In this document: one piece after another, positions 1 to 10,437 of the stretch | Layout of the letters: each line of letters begins with the position of its first letter | Position numbering within the stretch: position 1 is the first letter of the stretch | The notes under the pieces: generated by a model | Told to the model about the DNA's origin: nothing | What the model saw: only the letters and a program-made list of their open reading frames with translations | Databases searched by the model: none | Translations under genes and position numbers: made by a program | Source of the DNA: Caldilineaceae bacterium SB0661_bin_34 | Lineage (GTDB): Bacteria > Chloroflexota > Anaerolineae > Caldilineales > Caldilineaceae | DNA: 64,000 nucleotides | Assembly (NCBI GenBank): GCA_009841145.1 | Contig: VXMJ01000063.1 | Location: 20,336 to 84,335 of the forward strand | Direction: 5' to 3'

Positions 1-385
1 GCCGCACGTAGGCACAGGCCAGGATTAGCCCCGTCAGCTCATCGCAGGCCAACAGGGCCTTGTCCAGCCTGGACTCGCAGGGCACCCCCAGAAACGTGGC
101 ATGGGCCTCCACAGCGTGAATCAACCGGGCGTCCCAGTTGCGTTCCCGGAACAGGCGCAGGGCCGAGCGCGGGTGGCCGTTCTCGGTGTCCTCCATTTCG
201 GGATGGCGTTCGTAGTCCAAGTCGTGCAACAGGCCGGTCAGGCCCCACAACTCCTCGTCCTCCCCGTAATGGCGGGCATAGGCCCGCATGGCGGCTTCGA
301 CCGCCAGCATGTGCCGGCGCAGGTTCTGGTTCTCGACCCACTCCTCGAGCAGGACCTTGGCTTCCGTGCGGCTGGGCAGGGACAT
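1..385 (-). CDS. HD-domain protein, 3' end cut by window edge
   Basis: The reading frame starts at an ATG on the minus strand (385) and runs off the left edge without a stop, giving 128 codons. The protein starts MSLPSRTEAKVLLEEW and contains the HD phosphohydrolase signature: an early H (RRHMLAVEAAM), then LTGLLHDLDYERHP with the adjacent His-Asp pair, then ENGHPRSALRLF and a later VEAHATFLGV. This matches small HD/HDIG hydrolases that often bind metal and act on nucleotides or phosphate esters; the substrate cannot be told. It lies downstream of groEL on the same strand, but the groEL terminator separates them, so it probably has its own promoter. Family assignment is confident; function is not. 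Confidence 0.8.
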   Translation of the reverse strand, partial: MSLPSRTEAKVLLEEWVENQNLRRHMLAVEAAMRAYARHYGEDEELWGLTGLLHDLDYERHPEMEDTENGHPRSALRLFRERNWDARLIHAVEAHATFLGVPCESRLDKALLACDELTGLILACAYVR

Positions 386-463
386 GGAATCGCATCCTGA
401 AATTGACTTCCGTTCGACCGTGTCATTTTAGTACCCGCGTCCCCGAATCGGTGCCGGCAACAA

Positions 464-489
464 AAGAGGGGCGCCAAAGCGCCCCTCTT
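464..489 (-). terminator. Rho-independent terminator of groESL
   Basis: A perfect stem of about 11 bp (AAGAGGGGCGC with GCGCCCCTCTT) closes a 4-nt loop. Read on the minus strand it is followed by TTTTG. It sits about 30 nt past the groEL stop codon. Confidence 0.85.
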
Positions 490-518
490 CCAACTGTCGA
501 CCTGATGGTCCGGGTGAA

Positions 519-2159
<1,641 letters not shown>

Positions 2160-2217
2160 TTGTTGTCTTGCTCCTTTTCTGTAAACCATCGACAGCCACG
2201 CGGGCCGCCGGGAATAA

Positions 2218-2505
2218 CTAACCGACCAGGGCCAGCACGTCGGATTCCTTGAGAATCAGGATTTCCTCGCCGTCCACCTTGATGGTGGTGCCGGAGTACT
2301 TGGCATAGAGCACTGTGTCGTCCACGCCAACCTCCATGGGAATGCGCTCGCCGTTGTCGTCCCGGGCTCCCGGTCCAACCGCCAGCACGGTGCCTTCCTG
2401 AGGCTTTTCCTTGGCCGTCTCCGGCAGGAAAATGCCCGATGAGGTCTGCTCCTCGCCCTCGTTCGGACGAACGACCAGACGGTCGCCCAACGGTTTCAGG
2501 TTCAT
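2218..2505 (-). CDS. groES: Co-chaperonin GroES (Hsp10)
   Basis: GroES is the 10-kDa lid of the GroEL chamber. The 95-aa product starts [19 protein letters not shown] and contains the mobile-loop region ([18 protein letters not shown]) and the C-terminal [12 protein letters not shown]. The ATG at 2505 is preceded by a near-perfect AGGAGG ribosome site, so it is preferred over the in-frame start 11 codons upstream. It is first in the groES-groEL operon. Confidence 0.97.
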   Translation of the reverse strand: MNLKPLGDRLVVRPNEGEEQTSSGIFLPETAKEKPQEGTVLAVGPGARDDNGERIPMEVGVDDTVLYAKYSGTTIKVDGEEILILKESDVLALVG

Positions 2506-2560
2506 ATCGCTACTTTGCCTCCTGCTTGATGGCCGCACCCCGGTGCCGCCCTTGCCTGGA

Positions 2561-2587
2561 TTGGCACTCTCGCTGTCCGAGTGCCAA
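2561..2587 (-). promoter_or_regulatory. CIRCE operator (HrcA site) of groESL
   Basis: TTGGCACTC, 9 nt, then GAGTGCCAA form a perfect 9-9-9 inverted repeat. The textbook CIRCE is TTAGCACTC-N9-GAGTGCTAA; here the third base of each arm is changed in a compensated way. It lies 56 nt upstream of the groES start, where HrcA represses heat-shock operons in Chloroflexota and Firmicutes. Confidence 0.9.
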
Positions 2588-2726
2588 CGGACAGGTTACC
2601 AAAGTACCGGGCCGGAACCCAAGATTCCGGTGGCGGCAATCGGTGGGCGAACAGCACCCGCGAGGCGCGTGTTCACATGGGCTCATAGGCTACGCCAGAT
2701 CCCGGCGGCGGTGTGTTGGATCTTGG

Positions 2727-4970
2727 TTAACGTTTGTCGGACGTACGGTCCGGGCGCCGGGACGCAGCTCCGGCCAGCCGTTGCCGGCACTGATCCAAAA
2801 ACCGGCTTTCCTCGCGTGCGAAGTCCGGAAACTGGAAGGCCGTGTACGTCTGCAGGGCGGCCTCGAATTCCAGGGCGGCGGCTTCCCATTCCTCCATGCC
2901 CTGGTAGACCTGGCCCAGATTGTGATGCACGGTGGCCGCATCCAGCCACGACTCCTGGTCCTGATGCCGCTCCAGGGCCTGCCGGAACCAATCCGCGGCG
3001 GCCGGCAGATCCTCCACCTGGAAGGCCAGTGTGCCCAGGTTGGTCAGCGTCGTAGCTTCACCGTCCACCTGCCTCAGATAGCGGTACAACTCCAGCGCGT
3101 TCAGGTAGACATGGCGGGCCAGTTCCGTACGGTCCAGTGCTTCCAGGGCCAACCCCATGCTGTTGTAGATGTTGGCAATTTGGTGTCGGTTGTCGTTGCG
3201 CCGCGCCAGCAGCAGCGCCTGCTCCAGCCGTGCCAGGGCCTGCGGATACTTCTCAAGGGCCAGATGGAGACTGCCCAGACTGCGATAGGCGCGCACCAGT
3301 TCGGTCAGGGTACTGCCCTGGGACAGGTATTCGTAGGCCTTGTCGCAATGCTCGAGTGCAGCCGTCAGCTGGTTTTGTTCCCTGTACACGGTGCTGATGT
3401 CGGTGTGCACAATCGCCAACTGGGTCACCAGCTCGCGCCGTTCCAGCACAACGCGGGCCCGTTCCAGCCAAGCCAGGGCCTGTTCGTGCTCCTCGCGGTG
3501 GTAGAGCAGACGCCCCATCTGTACCAGCAGGTGCCCGAAAGCCTCGTGGCGGCTCTGGGCCGCGCTGGCCACGGCGCCGGCCGCGGTCCAGGACAGGCCC
3601 CGCGGCATGTGCCGCCATCGGGCGTGCAGCACCAGGGAACGGGCATAGCGGCTGACCAGTTCCAATTGGGACGGGGACACATTCAGTTTGAACCGGGTCA
3701 GATCGGGGGTGGCAGCCAGGGAGGCGGCCAGCGTCTCCAGGTCGTCGCCGCAGACCTCCCGCATGATGTGCACGCACCAGTCCGCGGCTTGGCGAATGTT
3801 GCCCCACTCGGGTTCGAGCGCCGACCAGTACAGCTGATCGGGACGTTCGAACCAGGACACGAACCGCACGTAGTAACGGGCATGGGCGTTGCGCCAGTCC
3901 CGGGACTGCGCGTGGCGGTCGGCTTCCAGCCGCCGCCGCACGGCGGGATGAATCACGACCCGGGCCTGGGTCGGCACATCCTCCAGCAATGCCCTGTCCT
4001 GCAGCAGTTCGAGGACGCGCTGCAATCCCGGCCCCAGTTGAGTTTTTGAACCAACGGTCCACTGGGGTGCCTCCGCCACGTGCAGAACCATGTCCGAGTC
4101 GCCAGGCCAGAACAGGTCGCGGATGGCCAGGTAGGAAGCACCTCCCGACGCCATGTTGAGACGCTCCAGCACCTGCATGGCGTCGGTACTTTCCTGCGCC
4201 ACGCGGTCCGCGGCCAGGCGAATGAGCACATCAAGGGATGGCTCCGAACTGGTCTCCACCGCGCGGATCACCTGTTCCAGGCATGCCGGACGGGCTTTGA
4301 GCAGGCCCGCCAACAGGCGAATGGCCAAGGGCCCACCACCCGTTAGGTCGTGCACCGTCCCCGCATCGGTGGCCGGTGCCTGCAACGCCTGCCAGAACAC
4401 CTCGGTGTCATATCGGCTCAGTCCGCCAAGGTGCAGAACCGTTTCCTGGGCCAGTTCCTCCATTTCCGGGGTCAGCCGGTCCGCGATCAGCACGACGCGG
4501 GACGGTGTGTCGGCGGTCTCCAGGTTCCGGAACGTCTGCAGAAGCAGCTGGCGGTCGGCCTCCGAAACGGATTCGAGTTCATCCAGGACCAGCACTCGGC
4601 GACGGCGGTAGAGCAGTTCCCGAATGCCAGTGCTCCACTGCGCCCGGATATGCCAGGAATGGTCGAAGCCCAACACGGACGTCAGGCTGTGAACGATGTC
4701 CTGGAAACGGAAACGCTCCAGGCCGGCGGCCGCCGCCCAAACACAACCGTCCGGAAATTCGTTGATGGCCGACCACACAGCCGCGGTCACCAGGGCGCTT
4801 TTGCCCACGCCGGGCGGGCCGACCACCGCAATCACGGGCGTGGTTCCGGGATCGCCCAGCCGGCCCTGCAGCTGGCGCAGGGCCGAACGCCGGCCGCTGA
4901 ACCCCCGCAGCCGGTACAGGCCGAGGTTGTGTCGAATGTCTCTTTCCGACGAGATCGCCTGGCGCTCCAT
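2727..4970 (-). CDS. STAND/NB-ARC-type ATPase with C-terminal TPR repeats
   Basis: A 747-aa protein that looks like a signal-transduction ATPase. Near residues 45-55 it has a Walker A (VVGPPGVGKSAL), and further on a Walker B-like VLVLDELES, as in NB-ARC/STAND switches. The middle is a helical or winged-helix region, and the C-terminal third carries several TPR units with the A..Y..L..A pattern (for example AALEHCDKAYEYLS, NIYNSMGLALEALDRTELA). No N-terminal effector is obvious; the ATPase begins almost at once after MERQAISSERDI. The ATG at 4970 follows 19 nt after the stop of the TPR membrane protein, so the two are likely co-transcribed. Relatives act as AfsR/MalT-like regulators or scaffolds. 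No DNA-binding domain was recognised, so the role is open. Confidence 0.8.
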   Translation of the reverse strand: MERQAISSERDIRHNLGLYRLRGFSGRRSALRQLQGRLGDPGTTPVIAVVGPPGVGKSALVTAAVWSAINEFPDGCVWAAAAGLERFRFQDIVHSLTSVLGFDHSWHIRAQWSTGIRELLYRRRRVLVLDELESVSEADRQLLLQTFRNLETADTPSRVVLIADRLTPEMEELAQETVLHLGGLSRYDTEVFWQALQAPATDAGTVHDLTGGGPLAIRLLAGLLKARPACLEQVIRAVETSSEPSLDVLIRLAADRVAQESTDAMQVLERLNMASGGASYLAIRDLFWPGDSDMVLHVAEAPQWTVGSKTQLGPGLQRVLELLQDRALLEDVPTQARVVIHPAVRRRLEADRHAQSRDWRNAHARYYVRFVSWFERPDQLYWSALEPEWGNIRQAADWCVHIMREVCGDDLETLAASLAATPDLTRFKLNVSPSQLELVSRYARSLVLHARWRHMPRGLSWTAAGAVASAAQSRHEAFGHLLVQMGRLLYHREEHEQALAWLERARVVLERRELVTQLAIVHTDISTVYREQNQLTAALEHCDKAYEYLSQGSTLTELVRAYRSLGSLHLALEKYPQALARLEQALLLARRNDNRHQIANIYNSMGLALEALDRTELARHVYLNALELYRYLRQVDGEATTLTNLGTLAFQVEDLPAAADWFRQALERHQDQESWLDAATVHHNLGQVYQGMEEWEAAALEFEAALQTYTAFQFPDFAREESRFLDQCRQRLAGAASRRPDRTSDKR

Positions 4971-4989
4971 ATCGCTTGCCGCCCGCGTA

Positions 4990-6120
4990 TTACACGGGAC
5001 AACTCTCCAGTCCCTCCAGGGCCGGTCCGCTTTCGGGGTCGATCTCCAGAGCGGCCAGCAACCAGGGCTTGGCCTTGTCGCACTCGGAAGGATCCTTGTA
5101 GACATAGGCCAGACCCAACTGGTACAGGAACTCAATGCGGGGCGTGCCCTCGATCAGTTCCAGGGCCTCGGACAGAATGCCGACCGCACCCTCGTAGTTG
5201 CGCATGCGGTAGTAGACCGTGCCCAAGTGGGCCATGGCCAGCCCGTCCTGTGGATTGACCTCGACGGCCCGTTCCAAGTTGCGCCGGGCCTCCAGGTCGT
5301 TGCCCACCTTGAAGTGGCCGTAGCCCAGGGCATCCCACGTGAGCGAGATATTCGGGTTCAGCTCCAGGGCCCGTTCATAGGCTTCCAGGGCATTCTCCCA
5401 TTCGAACAATGCCTCGTAGAGCCGCCCCTTGTGGAGCTCCAGGTACCAGGCCGACGGATCCACGGCCAGACCCTGATCCAACGCGGCCAAGCCGTCGGTG
5501 TACTCGCCGCGGTATTCGTGCAGCAGGGCCTTGTTGCGCCATACCAGGACATCCAGCGGTGCCAGTTCGGCCGCCTGATCGAGGTAGGACTCGGCCTTGT
5601 ACCAGTTTCCGACGTCGGCGTAGATCTCCCCCAGGATGGCCAGCGTCCGGCTGTTGTCCGGGGAGAGCACCAGAGCATCCACCGCCGTGTTGACCGCCTC
5701 CTCGTACTCCCCGGACCAGTCCAGGGCGCGCGCCAGCGCATTCAGGCTGTCCACATGGCGGTCGTCCCGGCGAACCGCCTCCTCGGCCGCAGCCAGTGCC
5801 TTGGGCACCTGGTTGAGCAGGATGTACAGGCGCGACTGGTCCACCAGCGGCTGTGGGTTCCAGGTTTCGATTGCGGCCACCTGCCCGTAGAACTCCGCCG
5901 CCTTGAGCAGGTCGCCCTGCGATTCATGGACGCGGGCCTGGGCCAAGGGATTCACGGCACTGGGTGTGGGAGTCGGATCTGGCAGTACGAAGGTGGCCCG
6001 TTCCACGAGCAGTTCGCGCCGGTTCCACAAGCTGATACAGGCCAACACCAGCAGCGCCAGGGCCCACATGGGGACGCGCCAGCGCCGGCGGCTGGTGTAA
6101 CGAACCGAACGCAACTCCAT
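4990..6120 (-). CDS. Membrane-anchored TPR protein
   Basis: A 376-aa protein. Residues about 17-33 (MWALALLVLACISLW) are one transmembrane segment after an Arg-rich cytoplasmic start, which predicts an N-in anchor with the rest outside. From about residue 57 the protein is tandem TPRs (AKAEYYGQ-like helices; LAILGEIYADVGNWYKAESY; ALGYGHFKVGNDLEARRN; LAMAHLGTVYYRMRNYEGA), ending with ALEGLESCPV. A Pro/Thr-rich linker (PDPTPTPSAVNP) joins anchor and repeats. It lies between the B-box membrane protein (28 nt upstream) and the STAND ATPase (19 nt downstream), suggesting one transcription unit from NAD kinase onward. It is probably a protein-protein scaffold. Confidence 0.8.
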   Translation of the reverse strand: MELRSVRYTSRRRWRVPMWALALLVLACISLWNRRELLVERATFVLPDPTPTPSAVNPLAQARVHESQGDLLKAAEFYGQVAAIETWNPQPLVDQSRLYILLNQVPKALAAAEEAVRRDDRHVDSLNALARALDWSGEYEEAVNTAVDALVLSPDNSRTLAILGEIYADVGNWYKAESYLDQAAELAPLDVLVWRNKALLHEYRGEYTDGLAALDQGLAVDPSAWYLELHKGRLYEALFEWENALEAYERALELNPNISLTWDALGYGHFKVGNDLEARRNLERAVEVNPQDGLAMAHLGTVYYRMRNYEGAVGILSEALELIEGTPRIEFLYQLGLAYVYKDPSECDKAKPWLLAALEIDPESGPALEGLESCPV

Positions 6121-6148
6121 GGGAATTCAACCGGAACGCACCGGGACG

Positions 6149-6685
6149 CTACTTGAGCAGCGGCCAGGCGGACACCAGCGTCACCACGAGGAACACCAGA
6201 AGGGCCGGGCTCAGGAACAGGCGCCCTGTGAGCACAAAGAGCACCACGCTGCCCAGCAGGCAGCCCAACAGAACACCAACCACCGCGAACAGGCCCAGCC
6301 GGCGACCCCGCCGGCGTTGGACGGCCTGCCGCACAATCCGGGCCAGCAGGGCACCGGCGGCCCCGCCGGTCAGAAAAGCGATCAACAAACCCAGGAAGGT
6401 TCCAACCAAACCGGACACGAACCCGGCCACGGGCAGGCCGACCGCGGCCAGTACCATTCCGGTGCCCATGGCGATCCAAGGATCGCCTGGCTCCATGTTG
6501 TAGGCCCGATCCTGGTGTTCGCGGATGCAGTCCCGGCAGCGGTAGCCGACCGGCGTATGCACCGCGCAGCGGGTGCACATCGGTTCGTCGCACCGGTTGC
6601 AGCGCAGCCGGGTTTCAACCTCGGGATGACGCTTGCAGCGGAGTGGGGCGACAACTGGGGGCTGCAGGGCGTGGGAGTCGGCCAT
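6149..6685 (-). CDS. B-box zinc-finger multi-pass membrane protein
   Basis: A 178-aa protein. Residues about 13-55 form a treble-clef/B-box zinc site: CKRHPEVETRLRCNRCDEPM followed by CTRCAVHTPVGYRCRDC. Three or four hydrophobic helices follow (WIAMGTGMVLAAVGLPVAGF; FLGLLIAFLTGGAAGALL; LFAVVGVLLGCLLGSVVLF; ALLVFLVVTLVSAWPLL). This layout is common in Chloroflexota genomes, where the function is unknown. Its ATG overlaps the NAD kinase stop (TGATG), so translation is likely coupled. The preceding in-frame region overlaps NAD kinase and was not used as the start. Confidence 0.8.
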   Translation of the reverse strand: MADSHALQPPVVAPLRCKRHPEVETRLRCNRCDEPMCTRCAVHTPVGYRCRDCIREHQDRAYNMEPGDPWIAMGTGMVLAAVGLPVAGFVSGLVGTFLGLLIAFLTGGAAGALLARIVRQAVQRRRGRRLGLFAVVGVLLGCLLGSVVLFVLTGRLFLSPALLVFLVVTLVSAWPLLK

Positions 6686-7602
6686 CAGTACGTCGTGCCC
6701 AACTTGCCGACCAGGGTCTGGTAAAAGTTCTGGCGACTGCCGGTGCGCACGTAGCGGGCCGGATGCTCGCTGGCCACCACCGTCACCTCGTCCCCCTCCT
6801 CCATGTCGAGATGGAAGTGGCCGTCCACCGTCAGCATGGCCTCGTAATCCCAAGTGGCACGCACCCGGACCTCGGTGCCCTCGGACAACACAAGTGGTCG
6901 GTTCAGGGACAGGTGGGGTGCGACCGGAACAATGACGATGTTGCGCAGTTCCGGCGGCAGAATCGGCCCTCCGGCCGCCAGTGCATAGCCGGTGCTGCCG
7001 GTTGGTGTAGCCACAATCAGGCCGTCGCAGGTAATGGCAGCCAGGTTCTCGCCATCCAGTCGGATGCGGGTCTCAATCACGCGGGCCAGGCTGCCGCGGC
7101 TGATCACGGCATCGTTCAGCGCCGCGAAGGTGTGCACCGTCTGCAAGCCGCCGGTACTGGGATCCTTTCGATCCACGCGCACGCTGATCATGAGCCGTTC
7201 TTCCAGCCAGCAGTTCCAGGCCAGCATGGCTTCGATGGCAGGGCGCCATTGATCCGGCTGCACTTCGGACAGAAATCCGACCTTGCCCATGTTGATGCCC
7301 AGGACCGGAACCCCCCAGGCGGCTCCGCTGCGGCCTGCCCGCAACATGGTGCCGTCGCCGCCAATGGCGACGATGACATCGACGTGCGGCAGACGTGGGC
7401 TCAGGGTGTCGGGCTCCCAACTGGACGAGTGGCACACCTCGTACAGACCCTGCATGGTTAGCCAGTCCCCAATCTCGGAGGCCAGCAGGGCCGCATCCGC
7501 CTTGTGCGGATGATGCAATACGCAGATGTTGCGCCAAGGGGCGGCGAAAGGAGACCGGGTCGCAACCCGACCGTCGAGAAACGCATCGTTCATGACGAAC
7601 AT
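6685..7602 (-). CDS. nadK: NAD kinase
   Basis: The enzyme phosphorylates NAD at the 2' position of its adenosine ribose to give NADP. The sequence shows the diacylglycerol/NAD-kinase motifs in order: VIAIGGDGTMLRA (the GGDGT catalytic loop), VPVLGINMGKVGFL, FAALNDAVISRG (the NE/D motif) and ATPTGSTGYALAAGGPI. The length of about 305 aa is normal. Starts at 7602 (MFVMND) and 7593 (MNDAFLDG) are both possible; neither has a clear ribosome site. The gene is divergent from the metallophosphoesterase and heads the minus-strand cluster nadK, B-box protein, TPR protein and STAND ATPase. Confidence 0.93.
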   Translation of the reverse strand: MFVMNDAFLDGRVATRSPFAAPWRNICVLHHPHKADAALLASEIGDWLTMQGLYEVCHSSSWEPDTLSPRLPHVDVIVAIGGDGTMLRAGRSGAAWGVPVLGINMGKVGFLSEVQPDQWRPAIEAMLAWNCWLEERLMISVRVDRKDPSTGGLQTVHTFAALNDAVISRGSLARVIETRIRLDGENLAAITCDGLIVATPTGSTGYALAAGGPILPPELRNIVIVPVAPHLSLNRPLVLSEGTEVRVRATWDYEAMLTVDGHFHLDMEEGDEVTVVASEHPARYVRTGSRQNFYQTLVGKLGTTY

Positions 7603-7745
7603 TGTAGATTGACGGGAGTGTCCTTTTTGTCCCAACCCGACGGGACCCCGGTGGTCGCCGGGTTGTCACGCCCCCTATTGCTATACTTGCCGATGCTTGG
7701 TGCCCGGGCCCGCCGGGGCCGCGCCCTTCTCCCGGTTGGCGCGAC

Positions 7746-8537
7746 ATGCGCATTCTGGTCCTTTCGGATATCCACGCCAACTTCGCCGCCCTGGAGGCCG
7801 TTATCGCCCGCACCAGGGACCGTTGGGACGAACTTTGGTGCCTGGGCGACATTGTCGGCTACGGCCCGCGTCCCAACGAATGCGTCGACCTGATTCGCGC
7901 GCAGGCCAGCCTGTGTGTGCCAGGCAACCACGACCGGGCCGTTCTCGACGACAACACCAGCCGCCAGTTCAACGACATGGCGCGGGAGGCGATCGACTGG
8001 ACCCGCGCCGAACTTACCACCAGTAATAGCGCCTACCTGGAATCCCTGTTGCCCGAGCCGGTCCCGGTCGACAGCCTGGATCTACTAGCCACCCACGCCT
8101 CGCCCCGCGATCCGGTCTTTGAGTACATGGACGGCATCGACACGGCGCTCGCCAACTGGCGACGACCCGAGTTCGCCGCCAAGTTCTGCCTGGTGGGGCA
8201 CACCCATCTGCCGGACATCTTCCGCCTGCGCGTGGCCCAAGCGGATCCCGACGATGCAGACCGACGGGAAGCCCGCGTGGAACGTATGCGGGCCCGGCCC
8301 GAAACGCCGGTCAACCTGCAGCCCGAACTGAACCACCGCGTCATCCTGAACCCGGGCAGCGTGGGCCAGCCGCGGGACAAGAACAAGCGCGCCTCCTTCG
8401 CCCTGCTGGTGCAGGACGGACCGGAACTGATCTGGCACTACGAACGGACGGACTATCCCATCGAACTGACCCAGACCCAGATGCAACAGGCCGGCCTGCC
8501 CCGGATTCTGATCGACCGCCTCAGCTACGGCTGGTAG
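7746..8537 (+). CDS. YfcE/YcfI-type calcineurin-like metallophosphoesterase
   Basis: A 263-aa protein with the full metal-binding set of the superfamily: LVLSDIHANFAALE at the N-terminus, CLGDIVGYGPRPNECV, VPGNHDRAV, CLVGHTHLPDIF and LNPGSVGQPRD. These coordinate two metals in a phosphodiesterase or phosphatase; the substrate is unknown. The N-terminus at the ATG at 7746 begins directly with the first strand and metal motif. The 3' end overlaps the convergent uvrC stop by 17 bp. Confidence 0.88.
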   Translation: MRILVLSDIHANFAALEAVIARTRDRWDELWCLGDIVGYGPRPNECVDLIRAQASLCVPGNHDRAVLDDNTSRQFNDMAREAIDWTRAELTTSNSAYLESLLPEPVPVDSLDLLATHASPRDPVFEYMDGIDTALANWRRPEFAAKFCLVGHTHLPDIFRLRVAQADPDDADRREARVERMRARPETPVNLQPELNHRVILNPGSVGQPRDKNKRASFALLVQDGPELIWHYERTDYPIELTQTQMQQAGLPRILIDRLSYGW

Positions 8538-10437
8538 AGCCGGACCCGAGATGGTCCTGCACGGCCTGCGCCACTTTGCGGGTCATGCCAGGCAGACCGG
8601 CCAGAACGTCCAAGTCCGCTTGGCGAAGGCGCTCCAGATCACCCTCGCAGAAAGCCAGCAGACCCTTGCGCCGGGCCGGCCCCACTCCCGGCACGTCGTC
8701 CAGGACCGTGCGTGTCATGGCCTTGCCGCGCAGGGTGCGGTGGTGGGTGATGGCGAAACGGTGGGCCTCGTCCCGAATGCGCTGCAGCAGGAACAGTCCC
8801 TGGCTGTCGCGCGGAAGCAGGATTGCCTCCGGCTTCCCCGGTACGAAGACCTCCTCGCTCCGCTTGGCCAGACCGACGACGGGGACGACATGCAGGAGGT
8901 CGTACTTGCGGAGTACGGCCACGGCCTGGCTCAGCTGTCCCTTGCCCCCGTCCACAATCACCAGATCCGGCAGCACGTTCCAGGCGGTCTTTCCCTTGCG
9001 CCCCGGGTCCAGGCCCTTTTCGCCGGCGCGCGCGAAGCGGCGGTCGAGCATCTCGCGCATGCTGGCAAAGTCGTCGGGTACGCCGCGGGCGCCGGCGCCG
9101 CGGATCCGAAAGCGGCGATAGTCGCTCTTGCGCGGCACGCCGCGGGCGAAGACCACCATGGAGCCGGATGTGTGGTTCCCCTGCAGCGTGCTGATGTCGT
9201 AGCACTCCATGCGCACCGGTGGACGCGGCAGTTGCAGGGCTTCTTCCAGTTCGGCAATTGCGGTCTGCTGCCGATTGGTATCGGTCCGGGCCGTGGCCTG
9301 CTGGATCCGCAGGTACTCCAGGTTGTTTTCCAGTCCCGACTCCATTAGGCGCCGCTTGGGACCGCGCAGGGGTACGTTCAGCCGCACCTTGGTGCCGCGC
9401 TGCTCCGAAAGCCACTGTTCCAACCAAGCCTGATCGGGAGGCATGGCCTGCACCAGAATCAGGGAGGGCACATAGGCCGCCTTGGCGTAGAACTGCTGCA
9501 GGAATGAACCAATCAGGTCTCCCCGACGCTCGTCGGCGGCTCCGGGCTCCTGGGACTTGCCCAGTTCCAGGCGGTAGTGGTCGCGTCCCACCAGCCGTCC
9601 TTGGCGCACAAACATGATTTGGACCACCGCCGTACCCGATTCCGGATCGGGCACGGTGGTAATGCAGTCCTCGTTGTCCGGCTGGGCGCCAATCAGTACC
9701 TGCTGGCCCACAATGCGTTCGGCAGCCTTGATCCGGTCGCGGATCAGGGCCGCGCGTTCGAAGTCCAGATTCTCGGCGGCCTGTTCCATGCGTTCCCTGA
9801 GCAACCGCATGACCTGGCCTGTGTCGCCCCGCAGGAACCGCATCATCTGGCGCAGGCTGTCGCGATACTGTTCCGAGCCTTGGGCACCAATGCAGGGCCC
9901 GCCGCACATCTTCAGGTGGTAGTACAGGCAGGGCCGTTCATCCTGGCCGGTGATTTTTCGATCGCAGTCGAGATAGGGAAAGATGCGCCGGATGCCCTCC
10001 AGGGTCCGATAGATGGCACGGGCATTCGTGTAGGGGCCGAAATAACGGGCCCCGTCCTTGCGCATGGTGCGCGTGACCTCGATTTTGGGGAACGGGTCCT
10101 GCCAGTTGATTTTCAGATAGGGGAAAGTCTTGTCGTCCTTGAGCAGGACGTTGAAGGGCGGCTGGTGCTCCTTGATAAGGTTGTTTTCGAGCGTAAGCGC
10201 CTGCAGTTCGTTGGTGGTGATCCACCAGGACACGTCCGTGATTTCCGGCACCAGACGCTCAACCCTGGGATCGCCGCGCTGGCTGGGGGTGAAGTAGCTG
10301 CGCACGCGCGAGCGCAGGACCTTGGCCTTGCCGACGTACAGGACCTCGCCCGCGGATCCATGCATGAGGTAGCAGCCGGGCGCGCGCGGCAGTTCGTCCA
10401 GCTTCCGTTGCACCAGGGGCGGTACCGAGTAGGCCAT
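8521..10437 (-). CDS. uvrC: Excinuclease ABC subunit C
   Basis: UvrC makes both incisions in nucleotide excision repair after UvrAB loading. The 638-aa product has the standard order: GIY-YIG nuclease (APGCYLMHGSAGEVLYVGKA, about residues 18-95), a UVR motif (ENLDFERAALIRDRIKAAER, about 205-240), the RNase H-like C-terminal nuclease (MECYDISTLQGNHTSGSMVV, from about 410) and tandem helix-hairpin-helix motifs (VPGVGPARRKGLLAF and LAGLPGMTRKVAQAV). The ATG at 10437 gives the usual short N-terminus; an upstream in-frame start would add 62 unrelated residues. uvrA and uvrB are not in the window. Confidence 0.96.
   Translation of the reverse strand: MAYSVPPLVQRKLDELPRAPGCYLMHGSAGEVLYVGKAKVLRSRVRSYFTPSQRGDPRVERLVPEITDVSWWITTNELQALTLENNLIKEHQPPFNVLLKDDKTFPYLKINWQDPFPKIEVTRTMRKDGARYFGPYTNARAIYRTLEGIRRIFPYLDCDRKITGQDERPCLYYHLKMCGGPCIGAQGSEQYRDSLRQMMRFLRGDTGQVMRLLRERMEQAAENLDFERAALIRDRIKAAERIVGQQVLIGAQPDNEDCITTVPDPESGTAVVQIMFVRQGRLVGRDHYRLELGKSQEPGAADERRGDLIGSFLQQFYAKAAYVPSLILVQAMPPDQAWLEQWLSEQRGTKVRLNVPLRGPKRRLMESGLENNLEYLRIQQATARTDTNRQQTAIAELEEALQLPRPPVRMECYDISTLQGNHTSGSMVVFARGVPRKSDYRRFRIRGAGARGVPDDFASMREMLDRRFARAGEKGLDPGRKGKTAWNVLPDLVIVDGGKGQLSQAVAVLRKYDLLHVVPVVGLAKRSEEVFVPGKPEAILLPRDSQGLFLLQRIRDEAHRFAITHHRTLRGKAMTRTVLDDVPGVGPARRKGLLAFCEGDLERLRQADLDVLAGLPGMTRKVAQAVQDHLGSGSTSRS

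Noticed and set aside
2439..4049. 536-codon plus-strand open frame
   Set aside because: Antisense to groES and the STAND ATPase gene; composition is Gln/Gly-rich without motifs.
4696..6156. 486-codon plus-strand open frame
   Set aside because: Antisense to the STAND and TPR genes, whose domains are clear on the other strand.
7663..7687. TTGTCA...TATACT promoter before the metallophosphoesterase gene
   Set aside because: The spacer is only 13 nt, too short for a standard promoter, although TATACT alone may be a -10 box.
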